This document shows positions 1-8,469 of a stretch of DNA of 64,000 nt, piece by piece. How positions within the stretch are numbered: position 1 is the stretch's first letter; the number at the start of each line of letters is the position of its first letter. The DNA lies in the NCBI GenBank assembly GCA_022843025.1, contig JALHOL010000005.1:335870-399869 (forward strand). Direction: 5' to 3'. The DNA comes from Paracoccaceae bacterium. GTDB lineage: Bacteria > Pseudomonadota > Alphaproteobacteria > Rhodobacterales > Rhodobacteraceae. The translations under genes were made by a program, and so were the position numbers. Under the pieces are notes generated by a model. That model searched no databases. It was given only the letters and a program-made list of their open reading frames with translations, and was not told where the DNA came from.

Positions 1-1136
1 AGGCCGCGCCCGATCTTGGCCTGTTGCAAACCCTGCCCACGATCATCCGTGCGAAATCGCGTTTTGGCCGCACGATGCAATTCGCCGGGGCCTTCTATTC
101 CCCCATCTTCGCGCGCGGTCTGGCCATGATGCAGGGCCGCACGGGCCCCTTCTGGGGCCATAACGCCATCGTCCGCATGGATGCATTCGCCCAAAGCTGC
201 GGCCTGCCGGAACTGTCGGGCCGCCCGCCCTTTGGTGGCCATATCCTGTCGCATGATTATGTCGAAGCCGCTCTCCTTGCCCGCGCGGGCTGGACAGTCC
301 GGGTGGATGACGATCTGCAAGGCAGCCATGAGGAAGCCCCCGAAAACATCATCGACCACGCCAAGCGCGACCGCCGCTGGTGCCAGGGCAACCTGCAACA
401 TTCCCGCCTGATCTTCGCCCCCGGCCTGAAAGGGTGGAGCCGCTTTGTCTTTCTCCAAGGCATTCTCGCCTATATCGCCCCGGTGTTCTGGCTGGCCTTC
501 CTTGCCGCCTCCATTGCTGCGCCGCTCTTTGCACCGCCGATCGACTATTTCCCCATCGAATACTGGCCCTTCCCGGTGATCCCGGTCAGCCAGGTGTCCA
601 AGGCGCTGCTGCTGGCGCTTGGCGTGGGCGGTCTGTTGTTCCTGCCCAAGATGCTCATTCTGCTGGATGCCGCCCTGCGCCGCCGCGTGCGCGGCTTTGG
701 CGGCACGATCCGCGCCTTGCAATCGACGCTGACGGAACTGCTCTTCTCCTCCATCACCGCCCCCATCTTCCTGATGTTCCAAACCCGCTCGGTGCTTCAG
801 GTGCTGCGCGGGGCCGATGGCGGCTGGCCGTCGCAGACGCGCGGCGATGGCACCCTGTCCTTCCGCGATGCCTGGGCCGCCTCGCATTGGATCGTCACCA
901 CCGGCGCCATCGTTCTGGCCTTCGCGCAGGCACTGTCGCCGCAGCTGGTGCCGTGGCTTTTGCCCGTCGCGCTGCCCATGGTTCTGGCGCCCCTGCTGAT
1001 CTCGTGGTCCTCGCGCCCCAGCCGGACTGCGCTTTTCGCCATTCCCACTGAACAGCAACCCCCGGCCATCATGGCCCTGCATGACCGCATCCTCGCCCGG
1101 TGGGAGGCTGATCTGCCAGACCGTGCCGCTGCCTGA
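1..1136 (+). CDS. opgH: Glucans biosynthesis glucosyltransferase H, C-terminal part (gene starts before the window)
   Basis: The reading frame is open from the first bases of the window, so the 5' part, including the start codon, lies outside it. The visible 377 or so residues match the C-terminal half of the OpgH/MdoH inner-membrane GT2 glycosyltransferase, which builds the beta-glucan backbone of osmoregulated periplasmic glucans from UDP-glucose. Seen are the GLLQT segment, the GPFWGHNAIVR motif near residue 48, a HDYVEAALL-type acceptor region, a QGNLQH (Q/RxxRW-like) motif, and then several hydrophobic membrane segments. The gene ends with TGA, and opgC follows on the same strand after 109 bp, so the two are probably co-transcribed. 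Confidence 0.9.
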   Translation, partial: AAPDLGLLQTLPTIIRAKSRFGRTMQFAGAFYSPIFARGLAMMQGRTGPFWGHNAIVRMDAFAQSCGLPELSGRPPFGGHILSHDYVEAALLARAGWTVRVDDDLQGSHEEAPENIIDHAKRDRRWCQGNLQHSRLIFAPGLKGWSRFVFLQGILAYIAPVFWLAFLAASIAAPLFAPPIDYFPIEYWPFPVIPVSQVSKALLLALGVGGLLFLPKMLILLDAALRRRVRGFGGTIRALQSTLTELLFSSITAPIFLMFQTRSVLQVLRGADGGWPSQTRGDGTLSFRDAWAASHWIVTTGAIVLAFAQALSPQLVPWLLPVALPMVLAPLLISWSSRPSRTALFAIPTEQQPPAIMALHDRILARWEADLPDRAAA

Positions 1137-1245
1137 CCCGCGCACGCGCAGCATTCTGCCGCCGCACCGCAGCGCCCCTTGCACATAATGGCCAGAGCGG
1201 GCAAGACCCCCGCCAGCCCGGAGATACCCGGCCAAGCGGTGACCC

Positions 1246-2397
1246 ATGCCCGACTCTGCCACTCCCGTCCGGATCCCTTCGACCCGCGATCCCCGCCTTG
1301 ATGTGTTTCGCGGCATCTGCCTGGTGATGATCTTTCTCAACCACGTCCCCGGCACGGTGTTCGAAGATTACACCTCGCGCAATTTCGGCTTCTCCGACGC
1401 GGCCGAGGGGTTCGTCCTGATGTCTGGCATCGCGGCAGGGCTGGCCTATTCCGCCGATTTCCGGGCCACCTCCATGCGGCTCTGGACCGGGCTCGCCCGC
1501 GTGTGGCGCCGGGTGTGGACGCTCTACCTCGTGCATATCCTGGCCACCTTTGCCGCCCTTGCTGCCGCCTCGGCCGTGGCGCTGTGGTTGGGCAATTCGG
1601 AGCTGCTGTTCGAGAACCAGATGAAATGGGTCTGGCTCGACCCGCTTCGTACCCTGATCGGTCTGGTCATCCTGACCCACCAGTTCGGCTATGTGAACAT
1701 CCTGCCGCTCTACCTCGTGCTGCTGGCTGTCGCACCCGTGCTGCTGTATCTGGCATGGCGCACTCCGCTTTGGCTGATGGCCGTGTCGGTCGCGGTGTGG
1801 CTGGCTGCGGGCATCTGGCGGCTTGGGCCACCCAATTACCCAACCTCGGGCGTGTGGTTCTTCAACCCGCTGACCTGGCAGGTGATCTTCATCACCGGCC
1901 TGCTCACCGGGGTGGCGATGAAGGATGGGCGGCGCTTCGTTCCCATCCGCCGCTGGCTACAGGTTCTGACGGGTGTCTTCCTTGTCTATGCCGCGCTGTC
2001 GGTGCAGTTTCCGGCGGTGTCAAAGGTCACCGGCCACACGCTCTGGCTGGCCAAGGAAACCTTCCACCTGCCCTGGAACCTGACCGCCTTCGACAAGACC
2101 TATGTGACAGGCCCGCGCCTCCTGCACATCCTCGCGCTGGCCTATTTCCTGTCGTCCTTCGCCTTCATCCGCCGCGCCTGCGCGCATTGGATTGCCACCC
2201 CCTTCGAACTGCTGGGCCGTCAGGCCCTGCCGGTCTTTGCGCTTGGCTCGGTGCTCTGCATCGGCTTGCAGGGGGTAAAGCATGTCACCGGCGAAGATTT
2301 CACCACCGATGCACTGATCATCGCGGGCGGCCTTGCGCTGCAATTCGCGCTGGCCGCCGCACGGCAATACTGGCCGAAACCGCCAAAGATCAGTTGA
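1246..2397 (+). CDS. opgC: OpgC family protein, succinyl-modification of periplasmic glucans
   Basis: A 383-residue multi-pass membrane protein. The N-terminal RDPRLDVFRGICLVMIFLNH segment and the repeated hydrophobic stretches are typical of the OpgC family, acyltransferase-3-like proteins. In Rhodobacter sphaeroides OpgC adds succinyl groups to osmoregulated periplasmic glucans. The placement directly after opgH supports the same pathway. The substrate of this particular protein is inferred from family and context. Its last 8 bases overlap the 3' end of the convergent aldo/keto reductase gene. Confidence 0.85.
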   Translation: MPDSATPVRIPSTRDPRLDVFRGICLVMIFLNHVPGTVFEDYTSRNFGFSDAAEGFVLMSGIAAGLAYSADFRATSMRLWTGLARVWRRVWTLYLVHILATFAALAAASAVALWLGNSELLFENQMKWVWLDPLRTLIGLVILTHQFGYVNILPLYLVLLAVAPVLLYLAWRTPLWLMAVSVAVWLAAGIWRLGPPNYPTSGVWFFNPLTWQVIFITGLLTGVAMKDGRRFVPIRRWLQVLTGVFLVYAALSVQFPAVSKVTGHTLWLAKETFHLPWNLTAFDKTYVTGPRLLHILALAYFLSSFAFIRRACAHWIATPFELLGRQALPVFALGSVLCIGLQGVKHVTGEDFTTDALIIAGGLALQFALAAARQYWPKPPKIS

Positions 2398-3211
2398 ACT
2401 TTGCCGGGTCCGGCCCCGTCCGCTCGCCCGCATCCAGCGTGGCGATGGCGGCCATCTCGGCCTCGGTCAGGGTGAAATCAAAGATGTTCAGGTTCTCGGC
2501 CAGCCCCGCCGCGCGGGTGGATCGCGGGATCACCGAACAGCCAAGCTGCACATGCCAGCGCAAGATCACCTGCGCCGGGCTGCGCCCCGTCCGCGCGGCG
2601 GCGGCCTGAACCGGGGCCGCGTCGAAAGACCGGCCCTGTCCCAGCGGCGTCCAGCTTTGCGTCACGATCCCATGCTTGGCATGGAATGCCCGCAACTCGG
2701 CCTGCTGCAATCGCGGGTGCAACTCAATCTGGTTTAACACCGGCACCACCCCGGTTTCCCCGATGATCCGCTCCAGATCCGCCAGCCGAAAGTTCGACAC
2801 CCCGATGGATGCCACCTTCCCCGCCTCGCGCAGCGCGATCAGCGCCTTCCACGTATCCACAAACAACCCTTGTTCGGGGCAGGGCCAGTGGATCAGCATC
2901 AGGTCGGCCTGCGCCAGCCCGATCCTTTGCAGGCTGTCCTCCACCGCCCGCGCGGTTTCATCGCGCCCCTGCCTGTCATTCCAGACCTTGGTGGTTACAA
3001 ACACCTGATCGCGCGGCACATCCGCCGACCGCAACCCTTCGCCCAGCCCCACCTCATTGCCATAGATCGCCGCGCCGTCGATCAGCCGATAACCCGCCGC
3101 CAGCCCCTCGCGCACCACCCGCGCGGTTTCATCCGCCGGCACCTGCCACAGGCCAAAACCCACCTGCGGAATCGTGCGCCCATCGTTCAGCGTAAGGATC
3201 GGGTGTGTCAT
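2390..3211 (-). CDS. Aldo/keto reductase (2,5-diketo-D-gluconate reductase-like)
   Basis: 273 residues with the canonical aldo/keto reductase features: N-terminal NDGRTIPQVGFGLWQ, the catalytic tetrad D45, Y50, K75 and H108 (in LIDGAAIYGNE, TTKVWN and LIHWP), and the C-terminal RSTRAAGLAENLNIFDF cofactor region. These enzymes reduce aldehydes and ketones with NADPH as soluble monomers. The sub-group resembles DkgA/DkgB, but the substrate cannot be told from sequence. The ATG has a GGAG ribosome site 6 bases upstream. A perfect 19-bp palindrome sits immediately beyond it, which suggests direct repression or activation by a dimeric regulator. It is convergent with and overlaps opgC by 8 bp. Confidence 0.92.
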   Translation of the reverse strand: MTHPILTLNDGRTIPQVGFGLWQVPADETARVVREGLAAGYRLIDGAAIYGNEVGLGEGLRSADVPRDQVFVTTKVWNDRQGRDETARAVEDSLQRIGLAQADLMLIHWPCPEQGLFVDTWKALIALREAGKVASIGVSNFRLADLERIIGETGVVPVLNQIELHPRLQQAELRAFHAKHGIVTQSWTPLGQGRSFDAAPVQAAAARTGRSPAQVILRWHVQLGCSVIPRSTRAAGLAENLNIFDFTLTEAEMAAIATLDAGERTGPDPAKFN

Positions 3212-3221
3212 GAAAATCTCC

Positions 3222-3240
3222 GGTCATAATGATTATGACC
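3222..3240. promoter_or_regulatory. Perfect 19-bp palindrome, probable operator of the aldo/keto reductase gene
   Basis: GGTCATAATGATTATGACC has two perfect 9-bp arms around a central G. It lies 11 to 29 bases upstream of the aldo/keto reductase start codon, directly abutting the ribosome-binding site, and is AT-rich compared with its surroundings. Length and symmetry fit a site for a dimeric winged-helix or TetR/HxlR/MarR-type regulator. No regulator gene is adjacent in this window. Confidence 0.6.
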
Positions 3241-3354
3241 ATAAGACATGCCACAGCGCCAAGCGCCACCCCGCAGCCTTTCCGTTCACGCGGACATGAC
3301 CTTTCACCCGTCCCCGCCCCGCATCACGACACCGCAGCAAGGCCCATCACGGCT

Positions 3355-4473
3355 TCACTGCACGCTTGCCGCCGGAATCACAGTCGCATCGAAGCTGGCC
3401 TTTTCATCTTCGGGCTCTGCACTTTCCACAGATTGCCCAAGGCTCCAGTGACGATTGTAAAGCCGCACCAGCTTCATCCCCAGCGCGGCGGTGTCCTTGC
3501 TTCCGCGATGCAGGGCGACAAGCCGATAGGTGCCAAACCCCTTGGCTCGTGGATGATCGGTGGATTGCAGAAGAACGGACGTACCCACCTTGGCATGTGA
3601 CCCCGCCCCCGCAACCTGCCCCTCGGCGGCCTCTGGCGCAGCAAGCGGATAGATCCGCGTATTGGCCACGGCAACGGCGGCCAGAACCTGTCTGCGGTGA
3701 TAGACCAGATGCAGATATTCGGTCATCGAAAACCGGGTCGTTCCAAAGAACAGGTTGCATTCGAACTCGCCCCCCGGAAACCCGATGCCCAGCGCCCGCC
3801 GCACCGCAGGCAGCACGGGAAAGTTGATCCCCGCCTGCGTTTCAACCGTCGATTCCAGAAAGGCCGGGTCCAGCGTGCAGCCGATCTTTTGCGCGATCTG
3901 GCTGGCCACATGCTTGTACAGCTCCACCCCCGCATGATCCGGGGTCAGAAACATCCGCCGATTGCGAAAATTCTCAAGGATGAAATCGGCCATGCGAACA
4001 TCGCAGTCCTCCTCCTCAATCCGCATCCTTTCGGTGGTCAGGTCAAAGTTACGAAGGGCCTCTTCATGCAGCACTGAACCGTCGTAGACTGCGGCGCGAA
4101 ACTCTTCAAAGGTTCCAAACTGCTCACTTGCCGCCTCAAGCGCGGTGGGCCACCACCCGCTATACCATGGAAAACTGACACGGCTCATGCCGGGGAAGTA
4201 GCCTTCCCATTCCAGCCATGGAAACTTGATAAAGCGCACCCCTTTGCCGGACAGATATTCTTCCAGATGCACGGTGTTATAGTCGGCCTTGTTCCGTATG
4301 GGGCTAAAGACCACCACGTCAAAGGCCGTGAATTGCTCATAAGGAACAGGCAGGTTCTTTCGGATCAGCTGAGAATTCGTCAGGTGGTCGACATGGGTCA
4401 GACCCTGGCCGAAACGTTCGAATATCCGGCGCAGCGCGGCGCCATGGCAGCCACCATAAAACAGAACACGCAT
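3355..4473 (-). CDS. WcbI-like polysaccharide-biosynthesis protein (putative acyl/sulfo-transferase-type fold)
   Basis: A 372-residue soluble protein when read from the ATG that gives MRVLFYGGCHGAALRRIFER. The frame stays open upstream to about 4701, but the Arg-rich translation there does not look like protein. The N-terminal small-residue/Cys-His segment followed by a helix resembles the start of the WcbI family, linked to capsule or exopolysaccharide decoration. The middle contains TPDHAGVELYKHVASQIAQK, similar to the C-terminal part of that domain. The last 100 or so residues are unassigned. No other polysaccharide gene adjoins it, so the assignment rests on local motif similarity only. 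Confidence 0.45.
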   Translation of the reverse strand: MRVLFYGGCHGAALRRIFERFGQGLTHVDHLTNSQLIRKNLPVPYEQFTAFDVVVFSPIRNKADYNTVHLEEYLSGKGVRFIKFPWLEWEGYFPGMSRVSFPWYSGWWPTALEAASEQFGTFEEFRAAVYDGSVLHEEALRNFDLTTERMRIEEEDCDVRMADFILENFRNRRMFLTPDHAGVELYKHVASQIAQKIGCTLDPAFLESTVETQAGINFPVLPAVRRALGIGFPGGEFECNLFFGTTRFSMTEYLHLVYHRRQVLAAVAVANTRIYPLAAPEAAEGQVAGAGSHAKVGTSVLLQSTDHPRAKGFGTYRLVALHRGSKDTAALGMKLVRLYNRHWSLGQSVESAEPEDEKASFDATVIPAASVQ

Positions 4474-4840
4474 CACCCACACTCCACAGCCACCGGCACA
4501 CACACGCCGACGGCGAAGGTTACGGCGCGACAGGGCAGTCCTGCAAGCATTCTGCCCACCATCCGGCACCGCCCGGATTTGGCTCCCCCGCGCCAAACGA
4601 GCAGCGAATGACGCTTGCAGAACGTACGAAGCAGGGTCGTGGCGAGGAAGCGCAGGTCCCAATCCACGCGCCCTTCCGGCGCTCCGCTCATCGAAAATCA
4701 ACGTCGTCCTTCAGGGGTAACCACACATCAGAGGGCAGCCGCGGCAACACCCGCCCTTGTTTGGAACAGGAAACACTTGAACCTCACGCCCCATTAATAA
4801 AGGTTAACGTCAAATTTGGCACAACGTGGGGAACGTCCGA
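4474..4840. other. 367-bp divergent intergenic region without a supported gene
   Basis: The region separates the minus-strand WcbI-like gene from the plus-strand outer-membrane protein gene and should hold both promoters. The part next to the outer-membrane gene (about 4790-4825) is AT-rich compared with the rest. A GGGGA ribosome site at 4828-4832 serves the downstream gene. Short reading frames here have Arg/Ser/Pro-rich translations and no ribosome sites, and I do not call them. Confidence 0.5.
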
Positions 4841-5452
4841 ATGAAACTATTCCAAGCAACAGCGCTGGCTGTGGCAGCGACTTGGGCCGCGATGCCCGCG
4901 CTGGCAGGCGGCCTGGCCGAAGCCTTCAATGAACCCTCGGTCGCACCGGCAGCGGTCGTTGCCGCGGCACCGGCGGCGGCTGCCGCACCGAACCGGAACT
5001 GGAGCGGCTTCTATTTCGGTGCCCAATTTGGCACAGTCGATATCGTCGCGTCGGACAAAAGCTTTAATGGCGACAAATCCACAAATGGCCTGTTCGCCGG
5101 TTACCGCGCGGATCTGGGCAAGGTGGTGGTCGGTATCGAAGGAAACTCCGACAAGATCGATCTCGATCTGAACGGCGGCGCCGTGACAGTGAACAATGTC
5201 AAACGCCTGAAGCTGATCGGTGGCTATGATCTGGGTCCGGTGCTGCTTTACGGTACGGTCGCAGCCGTGCGGGCCGAAAGCACCATCGGCAACGACGATG
5301 GCTATGCGATGGGTGTTGGTGTGGATTACGCCCTGACACGCCGCATCACGCTGGGCGCGGAAATTCTGGAGCATCGCTTCGAAAACTTCTCCGGGTCGGG
5401 CATCAATCTGGACGCCACCACGGTAAACGCGCGCATCGCCTTCCGCTTCTAA
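4841..5452 (+). CDS. Outer-membrane beta-barrel (porin/opacity-type) protein
   Basis: 203 residues with a clear Sec signal peptide (MKLFQATALAVAATWAAMPALA), then an Ala/Pro-rich linker, then NWSGFYFGAQFG, the hallmark start of small 8-stranded barrels of the OmpA/Omp25/opacity class. The rest shows alternating beta-strand patterns and ends in ARIAFRF with a terminal aromatic residue, as recognised by the BAM machinery. The ATG at 4841 is preferred over an upstream GTG at 4826 because GGGGA lies 8 bases before it and the signal peptide begins there. It is followed by a strong intrinsic terminator. Its role is probably structural or adhesive and is not further specified. Confidence 0.8.
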   Translation: MKLFQATALAVAATWAAMPALAGGLAEAFNEPSVAPAAVVAAAPAAAAAPNRNWSGFYFGAQFGTVDIVASDKSFNGDKSTNGLFAGYRADLGKVVVGIEGNSDKIDLDLNGGAVTVNNVKRLKLIGGYDLGPVLLYGTVAAVRAESTIGNDDGYAMGVGVDYALTRRITLGAEILEHRFENFSGSGINLDATTVNARIAFRF

Positions 5453-5504
5453 GGTAGGACCTGTCGGGTTGCGGGTTTCCTTAATGCAACCCCATCAGAC
5501 GAAT

Positions 5505-5540
5505 GAACGGGCGCTCCCTCGGGGGCGCCCGTTTCCTTTG
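5505..5540 (+). terminator. Rho-independent terminator of the outer-membrane protein gene
   Basis: The arms ACGGGCGC (5507-5514) and GCGCCCGT (5525-5532) pair perfectly and extend by A-T on the outside. They are followed by TTTCCTTTG on the plus strand. The hairpin begins 55 bp after the stop codon. Confidence 0.85.
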
Positions 5541-6031
5541 GATCAACCCATCCACCCGTCTGCCTCATCCTCACCCTCAACACGCGCGACAGCGCCCCAA
5601 GGCGCGCCGTAACGGTGACCGCAGACTGTGGTTTGCCTCGTCGACGATCGATAAGAGACACTTCCGGGATGGTTTGCGACGAAGCGGCGGAAGCCCCGGC
5701 CTTGGTCTGATGACGAAAAGCGGATCATCTGCGGCCAGCAAACTGCCGATCATCCCCGTGGCAGACATGATCCGGCGAGTGAGCACCCAAAAATCCCAAA
5801 GAACAGCCCGATCATCGCCCCGCCGAGAAGAGTGGGGCCATAGGCTGCTTGCAGTAGATCCATGCTCATCTGCCGCATCGCCGCAAGTCCGCTTTCCGCC
5901 CCATGTGACGAACCGGTTGAACTAAGCCCGAAGCGTGATGTGGCGCACGCGACGTGTCGACTGCCTTCTTCCAAAGACGAACGGCGGATGTCTCCTCGTG
6001 CACTCGTTGGATGGGCGGACATAGCCACCCT
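5541..6031. other. Gene-less stretch between terminator and acetamidase gene
   Basis: Nearly 500 bases with no intact gene on either strand. The only protein-like signal is the frameshifted YeeE/YedE-like fragment listed separately at 5721-5878. The remaining sequence codes only for short Arg/Ser-rich frames and looks like decaying coding DNA. Confidence 0.5.
5721..5878 (-). pseudogene. Remnant of a YeeE/YedE-type (sulfur transport family) membrane protein gene
   Basis: On the minus strand, one frame encodes LLGGAMIGLFFGIF. After a one-base frame change near 5787, at a T5G3 run, the next frame continues with LTRRIMSATGMIGSLLA. Joined, these resemble the first transmembrane hairpin of YeeE/YedE proteins (LGGALIGL...GRIMGATGML). 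Sequence beyond both ends is not recognisable as the family, so this appears to be a short relic rather than a gene with one sequencing error. The identification is by eye. Confidence 0.4.
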
Positions 6032-6991
6032 TCATCCGGCTTTGCTTGCCAGCCAGTCCTTGCGCATCATCATATGAACGCCCTTTTCGCCATCAACGAC
6101 CTGCGTAATCCGCAGATCGCCTGCAAGGCTCAGAAGCATGTAGGCTTCATCCCTGCTGATGCCCGCACGCGCAGATGCAAGCCCGATCATCTGGCGCACG
6201 GCGCGGCGCATCGCCTCATCGAGCGATTCATGAAAGCCCATGGAAATCAGATGGCTGTCGGATTCTGCAAAGGGGCCGGTCAGTTCCATATCCTTGCGCA
6301 CCGTCAGGCGAAACCGCCCGCGCAAGGCCGTTTCCAGGGCGGCGATGGACACTTCGCCATCGCCCTGCCGCCCGTGCCCGTCACCCGCTGAAAACAGCGC
6401 GCCCGGCTGATGAACAGGCAGATACAGCGTTGTTCCCACCTGCAACTCCTTGTTGTCCATATTGCCGCCGTGTGCGCGCGGCTGGGGTGATCCGATCCGC
6501 CCCCAGGACGAAGGCGGAGCCACACCCATCACGCCAAAGAACGGCTCCAGCGGCATGGTCAGGCCCCATGGCGTGGTGCAGGTGCCCGCGGTCCGGTCAA
6601 TCGACAGGAACATGTTCTGATAGTTGGTAAATTCATCCGGAAGCGCGCCCAGCCACGGCAAGATCGCCGTAAAACCCCAATCCTGCATCGGCGTCGCCTC
6701 AAGGATATCCACCTGCAGCACATCGCCTGGTTCCGCCCCGCGCACGTAGACCGGCCCAGTCATGAAATGCGGTCCGGGACCCATCCGCGTGGCATGGGCC
6801 TCAAGGGCCGCAAGATGTTCCGGCAGCACGCCCACATGACCGGGCGGCAAGTCGGCCATCACGCAGGCCGGAAGGCAATCCAGCGTCACCTCATCCCCGC
6901 TATCGACTTCCAGCACTGCCGGCGTCGTCGCATCGAAATAACCCCAGAACAGGTTTTCAGGGCGCCAATCAAGATGATGAGACTTGGGCAT
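6032..6991 (-). CDS. fmdA: Acetamidase/formamidase
   Basis: 319 residues across the whole FmdA/AmdA family. Visible markers are SGDEVTLDCLPA near the N-terminus, GPVYVRGAEPGDVLQVDIL, PRAHGGNMDNKEL, LYLPVHQPGALFSAGDGHGRQGDGEV with its probable metal-binding Asp/His residues, and a C-terminal DAYMLLS-like element. The family hydrolyses formamide or short-chain amides to ammonia plus the acid in the cytoplasm. It is the last gene after urtABCDE, 18 bp downstream of urtE with its own AAGGA site. This suggests that the transporter imports a short amide or urea and this enzyme releases the ammonia. Confidence 0.93.
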   Translation of the reverse strand: MPKSHHLDWRPENLFWGYFDATTPAVLEVDSGDEVTLDCLPACVMADLPPGHVGVLPEHLAALEAHATRMGPGPHFMTGPVYVRGAEPGDVLQVDILEATPMQDWGFTAILPWLGALPDEFTNYQNMFLSIDRTAGTCTTPWGLTMPLEPFFGVMGVAPPSSWGRIGSPQPRAHGGNMDNKELQVGTTLYLPVHQPGALFSAGDGHGRQGDGEVSIAALETALRGRFRLTVRKDMELTGPFAESDSHLISMGFHESLDEAMRRAVRQMIGLASARAGISRDEAYMLLSLAGDLRITQVVDGEKGVHMMMRKDWLASKAG

Positions 6992-7009
6992 GTTCGATAT
7001 CCTTTGCGT

Positions 7010-7705
7010 TCAGACCGACAAAAGGCGGGATACGCCATCGGCTTCCATAGTGTTTCCCGCCCCGCTTTGGGCGACGCGACCACGATCCAGCACGACGTAG
7101 GCATCCGCCAAAGATCGTGCAAATTCATAGTATTGCTCAACCAGCAAGATCGCCATCCGGCCCTTTAGCGCCGCAATGGCCGCCTCGATCGCCTCGACGA
7201 TGGATGGCTGCACGCCTTCGGTCGGCTCATCCAGGATCAGAAGCTTTGGCCGGGGCGCAAGCGCGCGTGCGATGGCCAATTGCTGTTGCTGTCCACCTGA
7301 CAGGTCACCACCACGCCGCCCCCACATCTGGCCCAGCACCGGAAACAGTGCCACCACCTCATCCCGTGCGGCATCTGGTTCCGGGGTGCGATGGTTGCGC
7401 AGAACGATCTCGATGTTCTGTCCCACGGTCAGATCGGCGAATATCTCGCGCCCTTGCGGCACATAGCCCATGCCTGCCCGCGCGCGGATATGGGACGGCG
7501 CACGCGTCATGTCTGCACCGTCAAAAGTGATGGTTCCCCCATCGCAGGGCATGATGCCCATCAATGTGCGCAGCAGCGTGGTCTTTCCCGCCCCGTTGCG
7601 GCCCAACAGCGCCATGCAAGAAAACGGCGCGATCTCGAACCCGACCCCTTCCAGGATCAGGGCCGACCCATAGCGTTGACGAAGAGATGATACGGTCAGC
7701 GGCAT
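7010..7705 (-). CDS. urtE: Urea (short-amide) ABC transporter ATPase UrtE
   Basis: 231-residue ABC ATPase: Walker A GRNGAGKTT (35-43), signature LSGGQQQQLAIARAL, Walker B LLILDEPTEGVQP. The EPTEGVQPSIV wording is typical of the LivF/UrtE branch. It is the second ATPase of a high-affinity importer with UrtD. Its ATG shares one base with the urtD stop (TGATG), indicating translational coupling. Acetamidase follows in the same operon. Confidence 0.93.
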   Translation of the reverse strand: MPLTVSSLRQRYGSALILEGVGFEIAPFSCMALLGRNGAGKTTLLRTLMGIMPCDGGTITFDGADMTRAPSHIRARAGMGYVPQGREIFADLTVGQNIEIVLRNHRTPEPDAARDEVVALFPVLGQMWGRRGGDLSGGQQQQLAIARALAPRPKLLILDEPTEGVQPSIVEAIEAAIAALKGRMAILLVEQYYEFARSLADAYVVLDRGRVAQSGAGNTMEADGVSRLLSV

Positions 7706-8469
7706 CAGTGGCGCCCCAGATAAACTTCGCGCACCCGCGTGTCGGAACGCGCATCCGCCATCCGCCCCGCAAAGATGGGCGTGCCTTCGTGCAGCACGGT
7801 GACGCGGGTCGCGATTTCCTCGACAAAGGCCATGTCGTGTTCGATTACCAGAATGGCGCGGTCGGGCGCACGCAAACGGCGCACCAGATCGGCGGTATGG
7901 CGGGTCTCAGACTCGGTCATGCCAGCCACAGGCTCATCCAGCATCAACAGTTTCGGGCGTTGCATCAGCAGCATCCCAATCTCCAGCCATTGCTTTTGCC
8001 CATGCGCCAGAATGCCTGCCGGCGCATCCGCCCGATCGGACAGGCCGATTTCGGCAAGCACCTCATTCACCCGTGCCGCGCGGCGCGGATCGGCCCAGCC
8101 CCGCAATTCCGACAGGATTGATCGGACGTGCAACCGCAGCGCCAGTTCAAGGTTTTCACGCACGCTCAGCGCTTCGAAGACGCTTGGCTTTTGAAATTTG
8201 CGTCCCACGCCGGCCAGCGCGATTTCCGGCTCTGACAACCGGCACAGGTCGATCTTCCCGTCCAGCAACACGGTCCCCGCCTTGGGCCGCGTCTTGCCGG
8301 TGATCACGTCCAATAGCGTGGTTTTTCCCGCGCCGTTCGGCCCGATCACCCCGTGAATCTCGCCGTAGCTGGCGATGAAGGTCAGGTTCGGGATGGCAAC
8401 AAAATCGCCAAAAGTGACGCGCAGCCCTTCAACCTGAACAGCGTGGGCGCCCCGGATCTCAGCGGCCAT
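7705..8469 (-). CDS. urtD: Urea (short-amide) ABC transporter ATPase UrtD
   Basis: 254 residues with Walker A GPNGAGKTT (43-51), the signature LAHGQKQWLEIGMLL, which replaces the classical LSGGQ as is usual for UrtD/LivG, and Walker B KLLMLDEPVAGM. It pairs with UrtE to power the UrtBC permease. The start overlaps the urtC 3' end by 11 bp and the stop overlaps urtE by one base, so the operon is tightly coupled. Confidence 0.93.
   Translation of the reverse strand: MAAEIRGAHAVQVEGLRVTFGDFVAIPNLTFIASYGEIHGVIGPNGAGKTTLLDVITGKTRPKAGTVLLDGKIDLCRLSEPEIALAGVGRKFQKPSVFEALSVRENLELALRLHVRSILSELRGWADPRRAARVNEVLAEIGLSDRADAPAGILAHGQKQWLEIGMLLMQRPKLLMLDEPVAGMTESETRHTADLVRRLRAPDRAILVIEHDMAFVEEIATRVTVLHEGTPIFAGRMADARSDTRVREVYLGRH

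Noticed and set aside
4807..4840. Sigma-54 promoter (TGGCAC...TTGC) before the outer-membrane protein gene
   Set aside because: A TTGGCAC element is present near 4816, but the -12 TTGC/TGC part is not at the required spacing.
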